From: Aurifilum marmelostoma | Lineage: Eukaryota; Ascomycota; Sordariomycetes; Diaporthales; Cryphonectriaceae | NCBI GenBank assembly: GCA_027559495.1 | Contig: JAMXSV010000018.1 | Coordinates: forward strand, 744,001 to 808,000 | Length of the DNA: 64,000 nucleotides | Reading direction: 5' to 3' | Shown: positions 45,901 through 56,559 of the stretch, one piece after another | Layout: each line of letters begins with the position of its first letter | How positions within the stretch are numbered: the stretch's first letter is position 1 | Program-made: the position numbers and the translations under genes | Notes under the pieces: generated by a model | The model's input: the letters and a program-made list of their open reading frames with translations, nothing else | What the model was told of the DNA's origin: nothing | The model's database searches: none

Positions 45901-46675
45901 AGCCTATTACCCTTTCAGGAATATCACGAACCTCGAACCAGCCGAAGGTGCCTACCTCCGAATCTACATATATACATATCGTAAATCCACAATCTGGAGA
46001 CAGTTCAAGCCCATGCTGGCAGTGTTGCTGGCTCTCAGTTCCTTTGTTCTTCCTGGGTGCATGTGTGCATCCTCCGCAATACCCTTAAGAACTGAGACGT
46101 CTGGGCGCTGAGCTGGAGAAAGGGATGTTGTTATCGATGGGCATTGCAGGGGGAAACCGGATTTGCAATACTGCTGAGCCCGTTAACCAGGAAATCAAAC
46201 CAGACTGTATTAATAGTTCCACCGAGGAATAACATGATCCTGAGTCTACCCATATCTGTCCAGTCTCTAAAGTCTCGTTCGGACCTGAGAGTGTTTACCC
46301 TAACTTGCCTCAGTACGGAAGAAGGGAAGCGAGGCCATTCAAATCGTATTAGGGACCAGAGGTACGGACCCCTTCCGTAATCAGACTGAGAGTGATGGCA
46401 ACAGGTCCATTGAGGTATTAGAGAGCCCGAGATAACGCCAAGGGAAATGAAACTGTTCGTGTTTTCAATGACCAGAAATTTCGACCTCCCTGATCACCAT
46501 ACTCTTCCCTTGAACTCCATATTGTGTTGTGCTAAATATGCAGAGTGACCATCCAGAGCGTGAGCCTCCTATCCCGGTTTACACAATCTTCCAAGTTAAC
46601 ATATCCTATGCGCCATACATCTGAACGCTTACGTGTATTATTTCAGATGTCATGTTTTCAAAAGGCCCCAAAACT
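36927..46675. other. Gene-poor stretch, 9.7 kb
   Basis: The first ~1 kb is probably leader/promoter of the C2H2 gene (poly-purine and poly-pyrimidine runs at 36955-36980 and 37430-37540). Beyond it I see no exon with convincing coding bias, no splice-supported gene, no terminal repeats and no tRNA. Composition is mixed, not strongly AT-rich. Homopolymers include C9 near 38740 and C10 near 43160. A short plus-strand frame at 43000-43209 looks protein-like but stays isolated. Confidence 0.5.
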
Positions 46676-47528
46676 TTACTCCGAGGGGTTGACGATCACT
46701 GTGCCCACCCACTTCACAATAGTCCCTTCTTTGCCTTCTCTTGTATCACAGCTCTCAAAGCATCCTTCGGCGGTAGTAGGGATCTGCGAAAGCATCTTGG
46801 CAAAGAAGTGGCGAGCCCGAGTATTTCGTTCCTCCCACTGAAAGACGAGGCACTCGGGCACCTTAGCGCCTGCCTCGACTCCTTGGACCAGGGCTGGCAT
46901 GATCTGGAGGCGTCTCTTCTCTCGCGGAAGAGCCCACCCTGTGAGACGTTAGAATGCCATGGCAAAAGCAGGGTTTCGGGAGTTCAAACACGGCATAATA
47001 CATGCACTTACATGAATCAATGATGGGTTGAAACATCTCACTCCCATAGCCCTGTCGCCAGTATTGCGGTTTGATTAGAAATTCAGCCTCGGGCCAACCA
47101 GAGTTGGACGTAGACATGGTAGTGCAGTCTGGCAGGCCGCCCTCGCCGATCATCTCGCCAGTCGAGAGGAGAAAAACACCAAAGTACCAATGGGTATGCG
47201 CTCGAGACACGAGCGTCTCAATGGCCTGCCTAGTCTCCTCTTTACTCCGAGCGGGCCGACCACGTATAATTGAATGTTCCTGTGTCTCTGCACATGCCCG
47301 AAGCTCGTGGAAGGCGTCGACGTCGTCTGGCCCTATAGGCCGCAGGAGAAGGCGTTCCGTCTTGATATGTGGTCGTTCCGAGAGGCTGGGCAGCGGGCGC
47401 TTTGGCAAAGAGGTGCTGTAGGAGAACCAGGGCGTAACCCCGAGGTTCTGAAGCTCACTGGCCTCGAGTCTTAACATCAGCTCTGGCTTGACTTGCTCGA
47501 GCCTGGCAAACGATAGCACCTCTGTCAT
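46676..47528 (-). CDS. GNAT-family N-acetyltransferase, two exons
   Basis: Exon 1 is 47528-47012 and exon 2 is 46938-46676, with a 73-bp intron (GTAAGT ... TCACAG), giving 259 aa. The join reads PIIDSWWALPREKRR in frame. The GNAT fold is visible: TERLLLRPIGPDDVDAFHEL (about 57-76) is the RimJ/RimL-type strand and helix 1. HWYFGVFLLSTGEMIGEGGL is the central strand pair. WRQGYGSEMF (157-166) is motif A, the acetyl-CoA pyrophosphate loop (Q-x-x-G-x-G/A). The C-terminal part contains VFQWEERNTRARHFFAKMLS. The protein should transfer acetyl from acetyl-CoA to an amine or amino group of an unknown substrate. The start at 47528 is the ATG giving the shortest conserved N-terminus; an in-frame upstream extension is AT-rich leader. 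Confidence 0.82.
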
Positions 47529-49325
47529 GATGGAGGCGTTGGGATGTAGAATCGGCGCAGGAAGGAATGCCCGATTTGTCGAGATATTGGTTTCTCGATG
47601 GAAATAAAATACAAAATAATTCAGAGAAGAAGCCACTGGGTTCGTGAACATCTAGGAAGAAGACGGGGGCGGGTGTCACCTGCTGCAATACGCAGCAATT
47701 AATAAAAGGCTAAACAGACTCTCAAGGGGTCGAACCAACCGAGACCGTGGCGAGCTCGCCTGGTCCCGATGTTATTAGCATGATTCTGAATCCAGTCTCC
47801 TGCATATGAAGTGGGCCGCTCGGTGCGTATAGGGTATATGATCGAACTAGACCTGACTTTCTTGCACTCATAATCACTCAGCAGTAATTCAGCTTCAAAG
47901 TGGCTTGGCATAATATTACTTTTACACGAAGCGCCCCCTGTTGCGTACACCGCAATACCAAATATGTGGTTGCAGGCTGTGCTCATGATCATACGAAGCA
48001 GATTCGCCTCTTGTTTGCGTGTCGAGAGCAAGGACTCGATAATGAGCCAATAGAATAACGCCATCTCAGCAAGGCCACTCGTCGATGCAAGGGCCCCTGT
48101 TCCAACAGCATATTCAACTTCCTCACAGTTACATTTTGCTTTCTGCTTTCGGAAGGCCCCTCACTGGCTCCCCACAAGAATCCGTGCCAGAGCCGGCCCG
48201 ATCCTCTTTTCCCATGCAAGAGTATGCAGTTGGTATCCGAAATCATCAGAGGTGATTTAAAGGTAAAAAAGGACCTTGCCCGCATGTTCGTAGTTGCCTT
48301 TCAGCTGTGTGGTCCGTCACCATTATCACTACTGCGTCCTGTGAGTCCATAGTGTTGGGGAGAGGAAATAGTCGAGAGAGCCATCAAAGGACCAAGGAGC
48401 TTTCGCCATCAAACTCTCTACGAGCTCGTGCATCAAGCTCTCCAAGACCTTTTAGTCATTCCTCAAGCCGTTGAATCACTCTAAGAGACTAGAAAGGTCT
48501 ATAAACGAGGCTGACATGCTCCCCTACTTGACCGGTTTTCGTCCCGGTTGGTCCGCCCTTGCCCCGCTACTGTATATCAAGGTTCAACGTATCGAGAAAG
48601 GAGATTCAAGTGGGCCTTTAGGTGGACCTGATCATGTACAACAGATGCCTCGGCGGTCGAGCGGACTCGATGCAAGGTGTAGGAGTAGTTGGTCGTATGG
48701 TTGCAGTATGGTGATCGGAACACATGCGAGGTTCCTGTTCCCCAGCCCTGATGGCATGATACATACATGGTGACAACCAAGCATCAAGCGGAGGTAGGAG
48801 TCCAAGAAAACTGGCGCATACGAGCCCTAGGCTCCTTTCGCTTACTCGTAGAAATAATACTAGGCCTGGAGCCCTCTTATTTTCGATTCCTCTCACTTCC
48901 TAGATTCCCATTGTCTTTACTCTTCATTTGCATACCTGGTAATTGCTTCGTGAGAAACCCCAAACTCAGCAACTATGATGCTCTCTACCATCCGAATTCT
49001 GGATTTATAGGCGAAATGGAAGTGGTTGTGACAGACTAACTCGAATACAACGGATACAAGACAAGAATCCATCGACTAGGCCACAAGCTTCGGGGGGTCT
49101 TTACTCCCAAGGCATAGAAGTCCTTCGGCAAGTACGATGTTGGTAAGGACGAGTCGTTCGGGATACTTTCGTGGGGATACTGCTGCTGAGAAAGATAATC
49201 GGGAAGAACTTCAGACAGGACTACTGAATCCATCAATAACCCGAGGCAAGTTCCATTGCGCCAAGCATACACTCGGTGTAGCGCTCTTGGTGCTAATAGT
49301 GCTGTGTTTGTTCAGACTACCTGCG
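47529..49325. other. Intergenic, 1.8 kb
   Basis: No supported gene. A minus-strand open frame at 47699-48064 has no recognised domain. Confidence 0.45.
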
Positions 49326-50129
49326 ATGCACAAATGATCTCATGGACTTCTTCGTCTTCGACGAATACTCGGACAAGTCACTGCTAGGGAAGGGTTGGGC
49401 CTAAGTCGATGCGACCATGACCTCTTCCACCATCTGGAGAAGCCCCTAACAGTGGATGAAGTCCTGGGCGGCAAAGTAGCCTGACAGGAAGCCCATACAC
49501 AGATATATCTGGGCTGAGAAGTCACGGGTATCAACCGCGTTGTGTATCTAGATTCTGGACCCGGGTTTGCTTGATGTTGACACCGACAATTGGAAGCCAT
49601 CTTATCAAGGACATACATGACTATCTTCACGGCACCGCCGAACAGGCAGAGGACAGAGACAAGTCACCTCTTCGAGACCTACAAAGCTATTCCGAGCTTC
49701 GTCGGAAGACAATATGGGTCCTGTCCTCCTTGAAGATGCTGGAGACGGTCAAGTCCATCCCGGGTGCCGTACTCAGCGATCCCATCTTCCGAGAGCTGCT
49801 AGACTTGGCAGTCAACCTGACTATCATTGCGAAAGTAGGTCCAATTGGGTGATGAAGGACGTGTTGAGGCCTTCTCCAGTTCTTACAATGACATGTTTTA
49901 GATCGTCTTGTCATTTGACAAGGAACAAGCTATTGAAGACGATCAGCATAACCTCGTTACCATCGTCGTGGCTGAAAAAGGCATGGATCTGCAGAGTACA
50001 GTCGACTGGGCGGGCCGGCTACACTACACCACGACAGGCTGCTTCAACAAGCTCCCCACGCAGCTCTCTAAATGGGGCGGCCTCTTTGGCGAAGAAGTAA
50101 AGGCTTATATCAATACTGTAGCACATTGA
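49326..50129 (+). pseudogene. Degraded gene remnant, plus strand; last two exons still in frame
   Basis: The best part is 49571-49834, encoding KTIWVLSSLKMLETVKSIPG and SDPIFRELLDLAVNLTIIAK. It is followed by a 69-bp intron (donor AAA|GTAGGT, acceptor TTTTAG) and a phase-0 exon at 49904-50129 (IVLSFDKEQAIEDDQ ... VAEKGMDLQSTVDWAGRLHY), ending in TGA. Upstream, protein-like fragments occur in different frames with stops: DLMDFFVFDEYSDKSLLGKG near 49340, and LEKPLTVDEVLGGKVA*QEA with a further TGA before 49560. So the 5' half is broken by frameshifts and TGA stops (Trp codons changed TGG to TGA would explain them). Family not recognised. An intact gene with unmodelled 5' exons is the alternative. 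Confidence 0.4.
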
Positions 50130-50602
50130 GTGGCCGGCGACGCCTAGTGGAGTCTCGAGAGCGAGAGAGTATTTTGAGAAGCATGGGTCGGAGGTGATGG
50201 CGACACGTTGCCTGTGTCTCTCGCCAAGTTGGGATAGAAGGCGGGCTGGGAGATCACCGTTGACGACACCTCAACGAAGCGAGCCAGTGGTCAGCTCAAT
50301 TGTTGGGTCTTGAAGCCTCTTGAGTCCCAATTCCAGTAATTCGTGATAGCACTCATCTTGGAAACAATCATCCTGAATACTACTCATACTCACTTGGATA
50401 TTCGATTTGAATGCTCAGATATGTCCATCCGCGAGATCATCTGAAAGACCCTCTATGGCAGCTTGCTGTACCTAGACTATCTTTCAATGTCTTCTGCAAC
50501 TTGGTTCAAGCTCAATATCTCTCAAGCGATAGAAACCTACACTTCCTTAGGACCTCAATATTCTTCGTACCGGCCACGATCCGTGAGTGTAGCAGAAGAG
50601 GC

Positions 50603-51226
50603 TCATCTCATGACCTGTAGCGATGGGCGGTTTGGCTCGCCGACCTGCGCCTTCTGCTCCTCGTCCAGATTATCCTTCGCCAGCATTGATGTTGAATTTT
50701 CAGGTCTCGACTCGAGCGTAATGCTATTGGATCTATCAGAGTCAAAGAAGTTATCGAAAATGAGACGGGACTTTTCGGCGTCAGGGAAACCTAGTCTGTT
50801 GAGACTGGCAGTCTTCGCGAGGAATTCTTCCTGTCGGCCACCACATTCTCCCTTGAAATTTGGATCTTATCGGAAAAGGTCTCGATTTCACCCCGGACAA
50901 AGCCAACTCTCGCCAACTTTTCCGTTCAAGATGAACATGTCTTCCCCAACTCCTGGATCTTGTCTTGGATATTCATACTCGAGCGGTTATTCCATCCATT
51001 CCATGGGCATGAGGATATTTGATGGGCTTGGATCTTCGTACATTAAAATGTGCCGAATCTGATGCGAGGAGGAGACATCTGGTATTTCATTCATGCAAAC
51101 AATCTCCCTTCTTCTTTGGTGGTCTTCATATAGTTTGCAGCCCGGAAGCATGTGCGCCCGAATCAGGCTGCTATGGGAAACGAAGAAAGTCGTCTGCTGC
51201 TTGCTTGATGTTTTGTCTTTGTCCAC
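50603..51226 (-). pseudogene. Degraded gene remnant, minus strand, one frame with three internal stops
   Basis: One frame of 208 codons on the minus strand reads protein-like throughout. It begins DKDKTSSKQQTTFFVSHSSL, passes through LPGCKLYEDHQRRREI and GVGEDMFILNGKVGESWLCP, then NRLGFPDAEKSRLIFDNFFD, and ends EEQKAQVGEPNRPSLQVMR. It is interrupted only by TAA (50987-50989), TGA (50888-50890) and TAA (50867-50869). The two TAA codons could each come from CAA by one C-to-T change in a CpA context, the kind of change made by repeat-induced point mutation. It has no ATG start of its own, so the 5' end is lost or lies in another frame. Family not recognised. Confidence 0.4.
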
Positions 51227-52233
51227 GGCGGCCTCACCTGAGCGTAAGGGTTTTCTCTTTCATGTCGATTAGGAACAACCTGCGGAAGTTCAAGCCTTTT
51301 CCCTGCGAGTGAAAAAGAGCTTTGGTACTTATATGAAGAGGATGCCGGTGTTGAACCTACTATCCTGGCTGTGCTTGCATGATTTCACTGAATTTCTACT
51401 ACAATCTTTGCTTGTTGACTACATATTGTGCCTTGAAGAGGAGTACAGCCTCGGGTAGGTTTGCATACCATAGTAAGAGCGGCAGAGGCCTCCCAGCTGT
51501 CCACCCATAGTGGCAAAGTGACACAGCCCTGAGCACTTCGCTTTCCTTTCGCTACTTACGAGACAAGTAATGATTGATGGTTCGCCTGGTAAGTTTTGAA
51601 GGTTGGTTCCCCATAATCGTCCTCTTTGCTCGGTCTACAACCCTATCGTACCTATGAGAGCTGCACAGGCGTAAGACTTGATGCTTTTGGAATAAAAGTA
51701 AACGCTTGAGTGGCTACTGAAGCGAAGGTAAAATCTCGCAAACGTCTTGGTCTGACATCAAGATTTAACTTTCGAGCAAATTTAATCGTGCCGCCTAGCT
51801 TCATGGTGAAGTGACTTGCTTGATGATGTATTCATCATCGAACGGGGCTGAGGATGGACCGGGAATCCCATAGCCTGATAACCTGAGCGAGAGGCGGCCT
51901 CTTCTGATGGCCGATGCTTGGAGAGTGCAATCAAAGTTACGCGCACTCTGTCTCTGCTGTGTTCGGCGAAAGTAGACGGAGGACGGATAAATGCACGAGT
52001 CCAGCAGCAAGAGGCTGCAACATGATACTTTACATAGAAACAAAGTTGCGGACGCTATCCCAATCCGGTTAGCTTCCGCCTGAGGGCGACGTGCCAGGCT
52101 GTAGGCTTGACTAGAAACCCCTTCCCACCAAGCCAGTTCTGGAAACATCTCGACTTGTTCGTGGACTTTTCCTCCTATGACATCTCCTTGTCCCTAGTGA
52201 ACCTTGCGGGTTTCTTGCAGCTGTTCTACAATC
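51227..52233. other. Intergenic upstream of the Zn2Cys6 gene
   Basis: No supported gene. Confidence 0.45.
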
Positions 52234-53598
52234 ATGACAATGAATGTTGTACAAGAAGTTAAAGCCTGCGAATCCTGCGCCAAGTCCAAACGCAAATGTG
52301 ACAAGAAGAAGCCGCGATGTCACCGCTGCGCTTCACGCGATCTCAAGTGCACATATCCCCTGGCTCGACCCAGCTCTTTCGTCCTCCTGAAGGACGACGA
52401 CTCGCCAGCTGCATCTGAATCTCAGACGACACCAGAAACTCTCATAAGCGAGCCAGATCGCACGAGTATCGACGGTACAACGCCAGAAACCTTCCGCAGC
52501 ACGTCCCAGCTGTGGGACCCAAGCACCCTCTGCCCTCTTCCCGGCTTCGACCTCCCCTTCCCCAGCTGCAGCAGCACCGACTTACAGCTTATCAGACCGC
52601 CGGGCACACCTCCGAAGCACCTTAGCTGCGACTGGTTTCTGTCCCCCCACGCTAATGAAACCATGGGCCTCCTTGTCGTCCCACCCGGGCCTCGTAGTCA
52701 TCTTCCCCCTTACGGCAACGGCGTCCTGAAGCAGTTTCACAAGATTACCCAGAACAACCTTGCCGACTGGGTCTACAAGGGAGCCAACAATTTTATCCAC
52801 AAGCAACTTTATATATTCCGCAACCCGAGATGTGTACAAGACGCACAAGGCATACTCGCGCTGTACCTAAGCCGAACCGAGGAGACGGAGGACGTTGTGT
52901 TCCGCACCCTGGATGATCGGGCCGAGCAGCTGGTCAAGGACGAGGAGAAGCACAACACCGCGAGCAGCCTCGACACGTTTGGGCACCTGGCGAGGGTCCA
53001 CGCCCTGCTGACGTACCAGGTCATTGGGCTGCTGGACGGGGATATCCACCTGCGGGCCAGGGCGGAGAAGCGCATCGACGTCCTGGACTCGTGGATAAAA
53101 CAGATGACCCAGAGCCTGCAGTTCGCCTCGTCACTGCTTTCGGGGGCCGAGGGCGGCGGTAGCAACATGTATGCGGTCATGAGCGTGCTCGGGCTGGGCA
53201 TCAAAGACCTGTTCACGTCCGAGCAGGCAGCGTGCTGCCCTGAATCACAAGGGGAGATTGTGTGGCACGCCTGGATCTTCACCGAGTCGCTCCGGCGCAC
53301 CTGGATCACTGTCGAGGGGCTCCGCGTCACGTACCTTGCGTTGAAAAGGGGATGGGCGTCCTGTCCTGCGGGTATGCTGCTTACGGCGAGGAAGGGGTTG
53401 TGGGATGCCGAGTCTCGATATGCCTGGGCCGAGGCCGTCACGGGAAAGGATCTCTGGATCATGGATGGGAGGTGGCCGGAGGGCTTGTTTTATATAGCTA
53501 AGCCGGACGAGGTAGATGATTTTACAAAGATGTGTATGGAGATATCATATGGGCGGGCGAGGATGGACAGTTGGGCGGCAGAAACAGCAGGCTGTTGA
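52234..53598 (+). CDS. Zn2Cys6 fungal-type transcription factor
   Basis: 454 aa, one exon, starting at ATG 52234; a second ATG at 52240 is equally possible. The N-terminus carries the binuclear zinc cluster with Cys12, Cys15, Cys22, Cys29, Cys32 and Cys39: C-x2-C-x6-C-x6-C-x2-C-x6-C, containing CAKSKRKCDKKKPRCHRC. A Ser/Thr/Pro-rich linker follows (~45-130). The rest is helical (TFGHLARVHALLTYQVIGLL, then IVWHAWIFTESLRRTWITVE), typical of the C-terminal region of small Zn2Cys6 regulators found near secondary-metabolism genes. No biosynthetic genes lie next to it here, so a pathway cannot be named. It should bind DNA in the nucleus. Confidence 0.87.
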   Translation: MTMNVVQEVKACESCAKSKRKCDKKKPRCHRCASRDLKCTYPLARPSSFVLLKDDDSPAASESQTTPETLISEPDRTSIDGTTPETFRSTSQLWDPSTLCPLPGFDLPFPSCSSTDLQLIRPPGTPPKHLSCDWFLSPHANETMGLLVVPPGPRSHLPPYGNGVLKQFHKITQNNLADWVYKGANNFIHKQLYIFRNPRCVQDAQGILALYLSRTEETEDVVFRTLDDRAEQLVKDEEKHNTASSLDTFGHLARVHALLTYQVIGLLDGDIHLRARAEKRIDVLDSWIKQMTQSLQFASSLLSGAEGGGSNMYAVMSVLGLGIKDLFTSEQAACCPESQGEIVWHAWIFTESLRRTWITVEGLRVTYLALKRGWASCPAGMLLTARKGLWDAESRYAWAEAVTGKDLWIMDGRWPEGLFYIAKPDEVDDFTKMCMEISYGRARMDSWAAETAGC

Positions 53599-54554
53599 GA
53601 AGATTTACTAGACATTCCAGGGACATAGAATACAAATAAGTAATACCATAGACAAATTGGCCCAGAGCATTAATCATGTTCCAAGACGACCTCTCCTTCG
53701 TTAGCCTCTTCTCGGTGGTGATGAGATGTTATGACATTGCAGTAATTACTACGCTGCGCAGGGAGACAACGGAGACAACTTAGAGTGGACTGTTCGTGAT
53801 ATGTGGCAAACGATGGAGGATGGACAGAATTCGAGGCCATAGGATTCGTCTTGGTCAGCCATAATTAGGTCTGGCAGTACGCTGGACAAGAACATTAGTA
53901 CTAGAGGCAGAGATTGGATGAGTCAAGAGAGAAAAAACCCCCAGGCAGCATAACAATTCCAGAAAAGCACCTTCTTTGTTTGCTGCCTATAATTTGTCTT
54001 CTTTTCTGATCTATGTTGTTTGTGACAAAGCTATCTTCTTAGCTGCCGGGCTTTGAATCATCATTTCCTGAAGCCTGACAGAGCAATGAGCAGATATTGC
54101 ACGAAGAGGAACACGACCTGCTGGAAAAAGACCCCGACTGCTTGCCTTTTCATCTCTTCCCACATCATAAGTGATCTTGGTTCCACGATATCTGAACAAA
54201 GTAGGATCGCCCACACTGTTACTTCAACTTTTCTGGGCTCTGGAATAGTTCCTGGCTCGCCTAGTCTGAAGACCACGTCGCTGTCTCTATCACGGGTATC
54301 ATATCCATCCTGATAAACGACCGAAGAGAAGTAGCTACCATTTGCTCATTAATCAATCACCTTACACATCGTCAAGTTCCCACCAGCTCGCTCAGTACCC
54401 CATGTGGATCTCTTTCTCTCCTAAACAAAGTCCATAGCTACTGGACCTTGGAAGCTGCGCTTTCCTTTCGCCACCTCACCATCCATCTATCCATCCCTCA
54501 AACAGATCGCTGCGCAACACCAGCGCCGTTTGTTACATACTGCAACGCTAAACC
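53599..54554. other. Intergenic between Zn2Cys6 and BTB genes
   Basis: Nothing coding seen. The 54360-54550 part is CT/CA-rich and looks like the leader of the BTB gene. Confidence 0.45.
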
Positions 54555-55899
54555 ATGGCTTTCAACCACAATTACCTGTCATCCCCGGCGATCAAGAGGC
54601 AGAACCGCGCGTCTTCATCGCCGATGGTGATGCATCCTCAGCCGAAGCGGGAATCCCAGGCTCCTGAGACCCAACAGTCGATCGAGATCATAGACCCAAA
54701 GGCCACGTTCGGCAACTGCGATCTCGAGTACGTCCTTCTCAGTTCCGCTATAGAGCTGCATACAAAGAAGGTGGTGCGCTGACTTGCTGCTCCTTCACAG
54801 GCTACTGAAAACAGGCGCTCATTCTGATGTTCAAGTCCGCTGTGGAAACCGTGATTTTCCCTGCCACCGTGCCATCCTGGCCGCCCGCTCAGGCTTCTTC
54901 AAAGACAAGCTCGAGGAGATCAACCGTAACCAGGTACGTTCGTCTATCATGTATCTGCTCGTGGAAGATCATGGGATAGCGTTGCTGACTTTTGAATTCC
55001 CTATCTCCTTTGCTCGTTGTGAAGGAAACCAAAGGGCCGGGGGCTATTCCCATCCTAGAAGTCACCAAACACACCTGTTTCGAAGTCGAACTGGTCCTCG
55101 TATTCATCTATGCAGGCGGTAATCAGACACTTTCTACTCTACGTCCCCAGTCCTCACTACTCTCATCATCCCGTAATCATCTTGCTGACAACCTACACGA
55201 CGACCAGAGATCGATCCCAAGTCCGACGACGAACCTTCTTTTGCCGTCTCCTGCGTTCGCATCTACAACCTGGGCCATGACTTTGCCGTCACAGGCATGG
55301 CTGACTTCGCCACCAACGAGCTGGGCAACTACCTCTCCGCCGCCCTCAAGATGATCTGCGACTACCGCCTGGCCCACGTCACACTGTCCAACGGCCGCAC
55401 CGAGATCCAAGACCGCCTGCGCTGCAACAACTTCGTCGCCAACTTCCTGTCAGGTATCGAGGCCGCCGAGGCCGCCTACCGTCGAGGCACCCGCGACGAG
55501 CGCCTGCGCCCCTACCAGATGCTCGTCGACTTCTTCATCGCCGGCAAGGAGGTCCTCCTCCGCGAGCCCGAGCTCGAGCTGTTCCTCGACGGCGACGTCG
55601 TGCCCTCCTTCGCCAAGACTGTCCTGCTGACGGAGCGCAGGGGCGGCGCCAAGAGCAGGTGGATGAAGAACCTCGTCGCCAGGCCTCCTTCTGTCCTGGC
55701 AGGCAAGAAGGGCCTGTGCTGGGAGTGCGGCTGCGGCCTCAAGAACATGAAGGAGACGGGTGGTATGGCTTTTGTCAACCCCAAGAGCCGCGAGGTCACG
55801 TACGGTCAGGTCCAGTGCGCCCGCTGTTCCGGCAAGGAGAAGAATCTGGGTGAGGACGGTCTTCCCAAGTGGGAGGTGTTTGACCCCCGCAAGGACTGA
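54555..55899 (+). CDS. BTB/POZ-domain protein with C-terminal Cys-pair motif, four exons
   Basis: Exons 54555-54727, 54801-54933, 55025-55118 and 55208-55899 join to 363 aa. Introns are 73, 91 and 89 bp with donors GTACGT, GTACGT and GTAATC; the second acceptor is an unusual AAG. Splicing rebuilds a BTB domain: LLKTGAHSDVQVRCGNRDFP, CHRAILAARSGFFKDKLEE (the HxxILAxRSxxF core), ILEVTKHTCFEVELVLVFIY, then a BACK-like helical part (VRIYNLGHDFAVTGMADFAT). Near the end, CWECGC (Cys304/Cys307) and QCARC (Cys337/Cys340) form two cysteine pairs about 30 residues apart, possibly a zinc ribbon. BTB domains mediate protein-protein contacts, often as cullin-3 adaptors; the partner here is unknown. It faces a second BTB gene, convergently, 660 bp downstream. 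Confidence 0.82.
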
Positions 55900-56559
55900 G
55901 GAATGGACCCTCGAAGACGTGGTACCTGGGCACTGGTGGTAGGGCTGCAGAGCACCGATGGACAGTACTGACTTCTTTGGTGTTCTGCTTACCCTGCCTT
56001 TACCGGTGGGAAATGGAGCGGTTCAGGATATGGGTGGCTCGGGGTCTGTGGTTTCTTGAAGGTAATTCCACGGCATCTTTTCTTGGGAGAATCGCGTCAG
56101 AAGAGGCCGCATCTGAACCAGCGATAGCATCCCATCCATTCAGATATTCATGATACAGAATATTAGACGTCGTTCTACGGAGCATTTCTCGTTCCCAACC
56201 AAGTTGCGACGCAATGATTCAACAATGATACGGATCAGGCTTGATAATGACGAAAAAGCATAGTAGTGCAAGGTCGCGAGGAGTCGTATGAACACACCAT
56301 CATATCTGGGGGCCTGTCAAGTGACCATAGGGACCGTAATGTAAAGAATCTTAGGAAATCCCTCGGGAGGGCTAATCCACATCCTCTACCCTACATCGCG
56401 AAAACCCGAGTCCCAGTGCACACTTCCCCGATCGGGTTCGTTCATAACGCAAGCCATGAGCCAGCAAAGCCTGAATATCGTAGAGGACAGACAAGTGAGC
56501 CAGCCAGGAGCTCTGACGACCGAGTCAAGACTGGCCTATGACCCCCCCTCGTGGGCAGT
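55900..56559. other. Intergenic between the convergent BTB genes
   Basis: Should contain both 3' ends. No gene seen. Confidence 0.5.

Noticed and set aside
50463..51062. 199-aa Ser-rich plus-strand frame
   Set aside because: It lies opposite the minus-strand remnant, whose reading is more protein-like; it probably stays open by chance.
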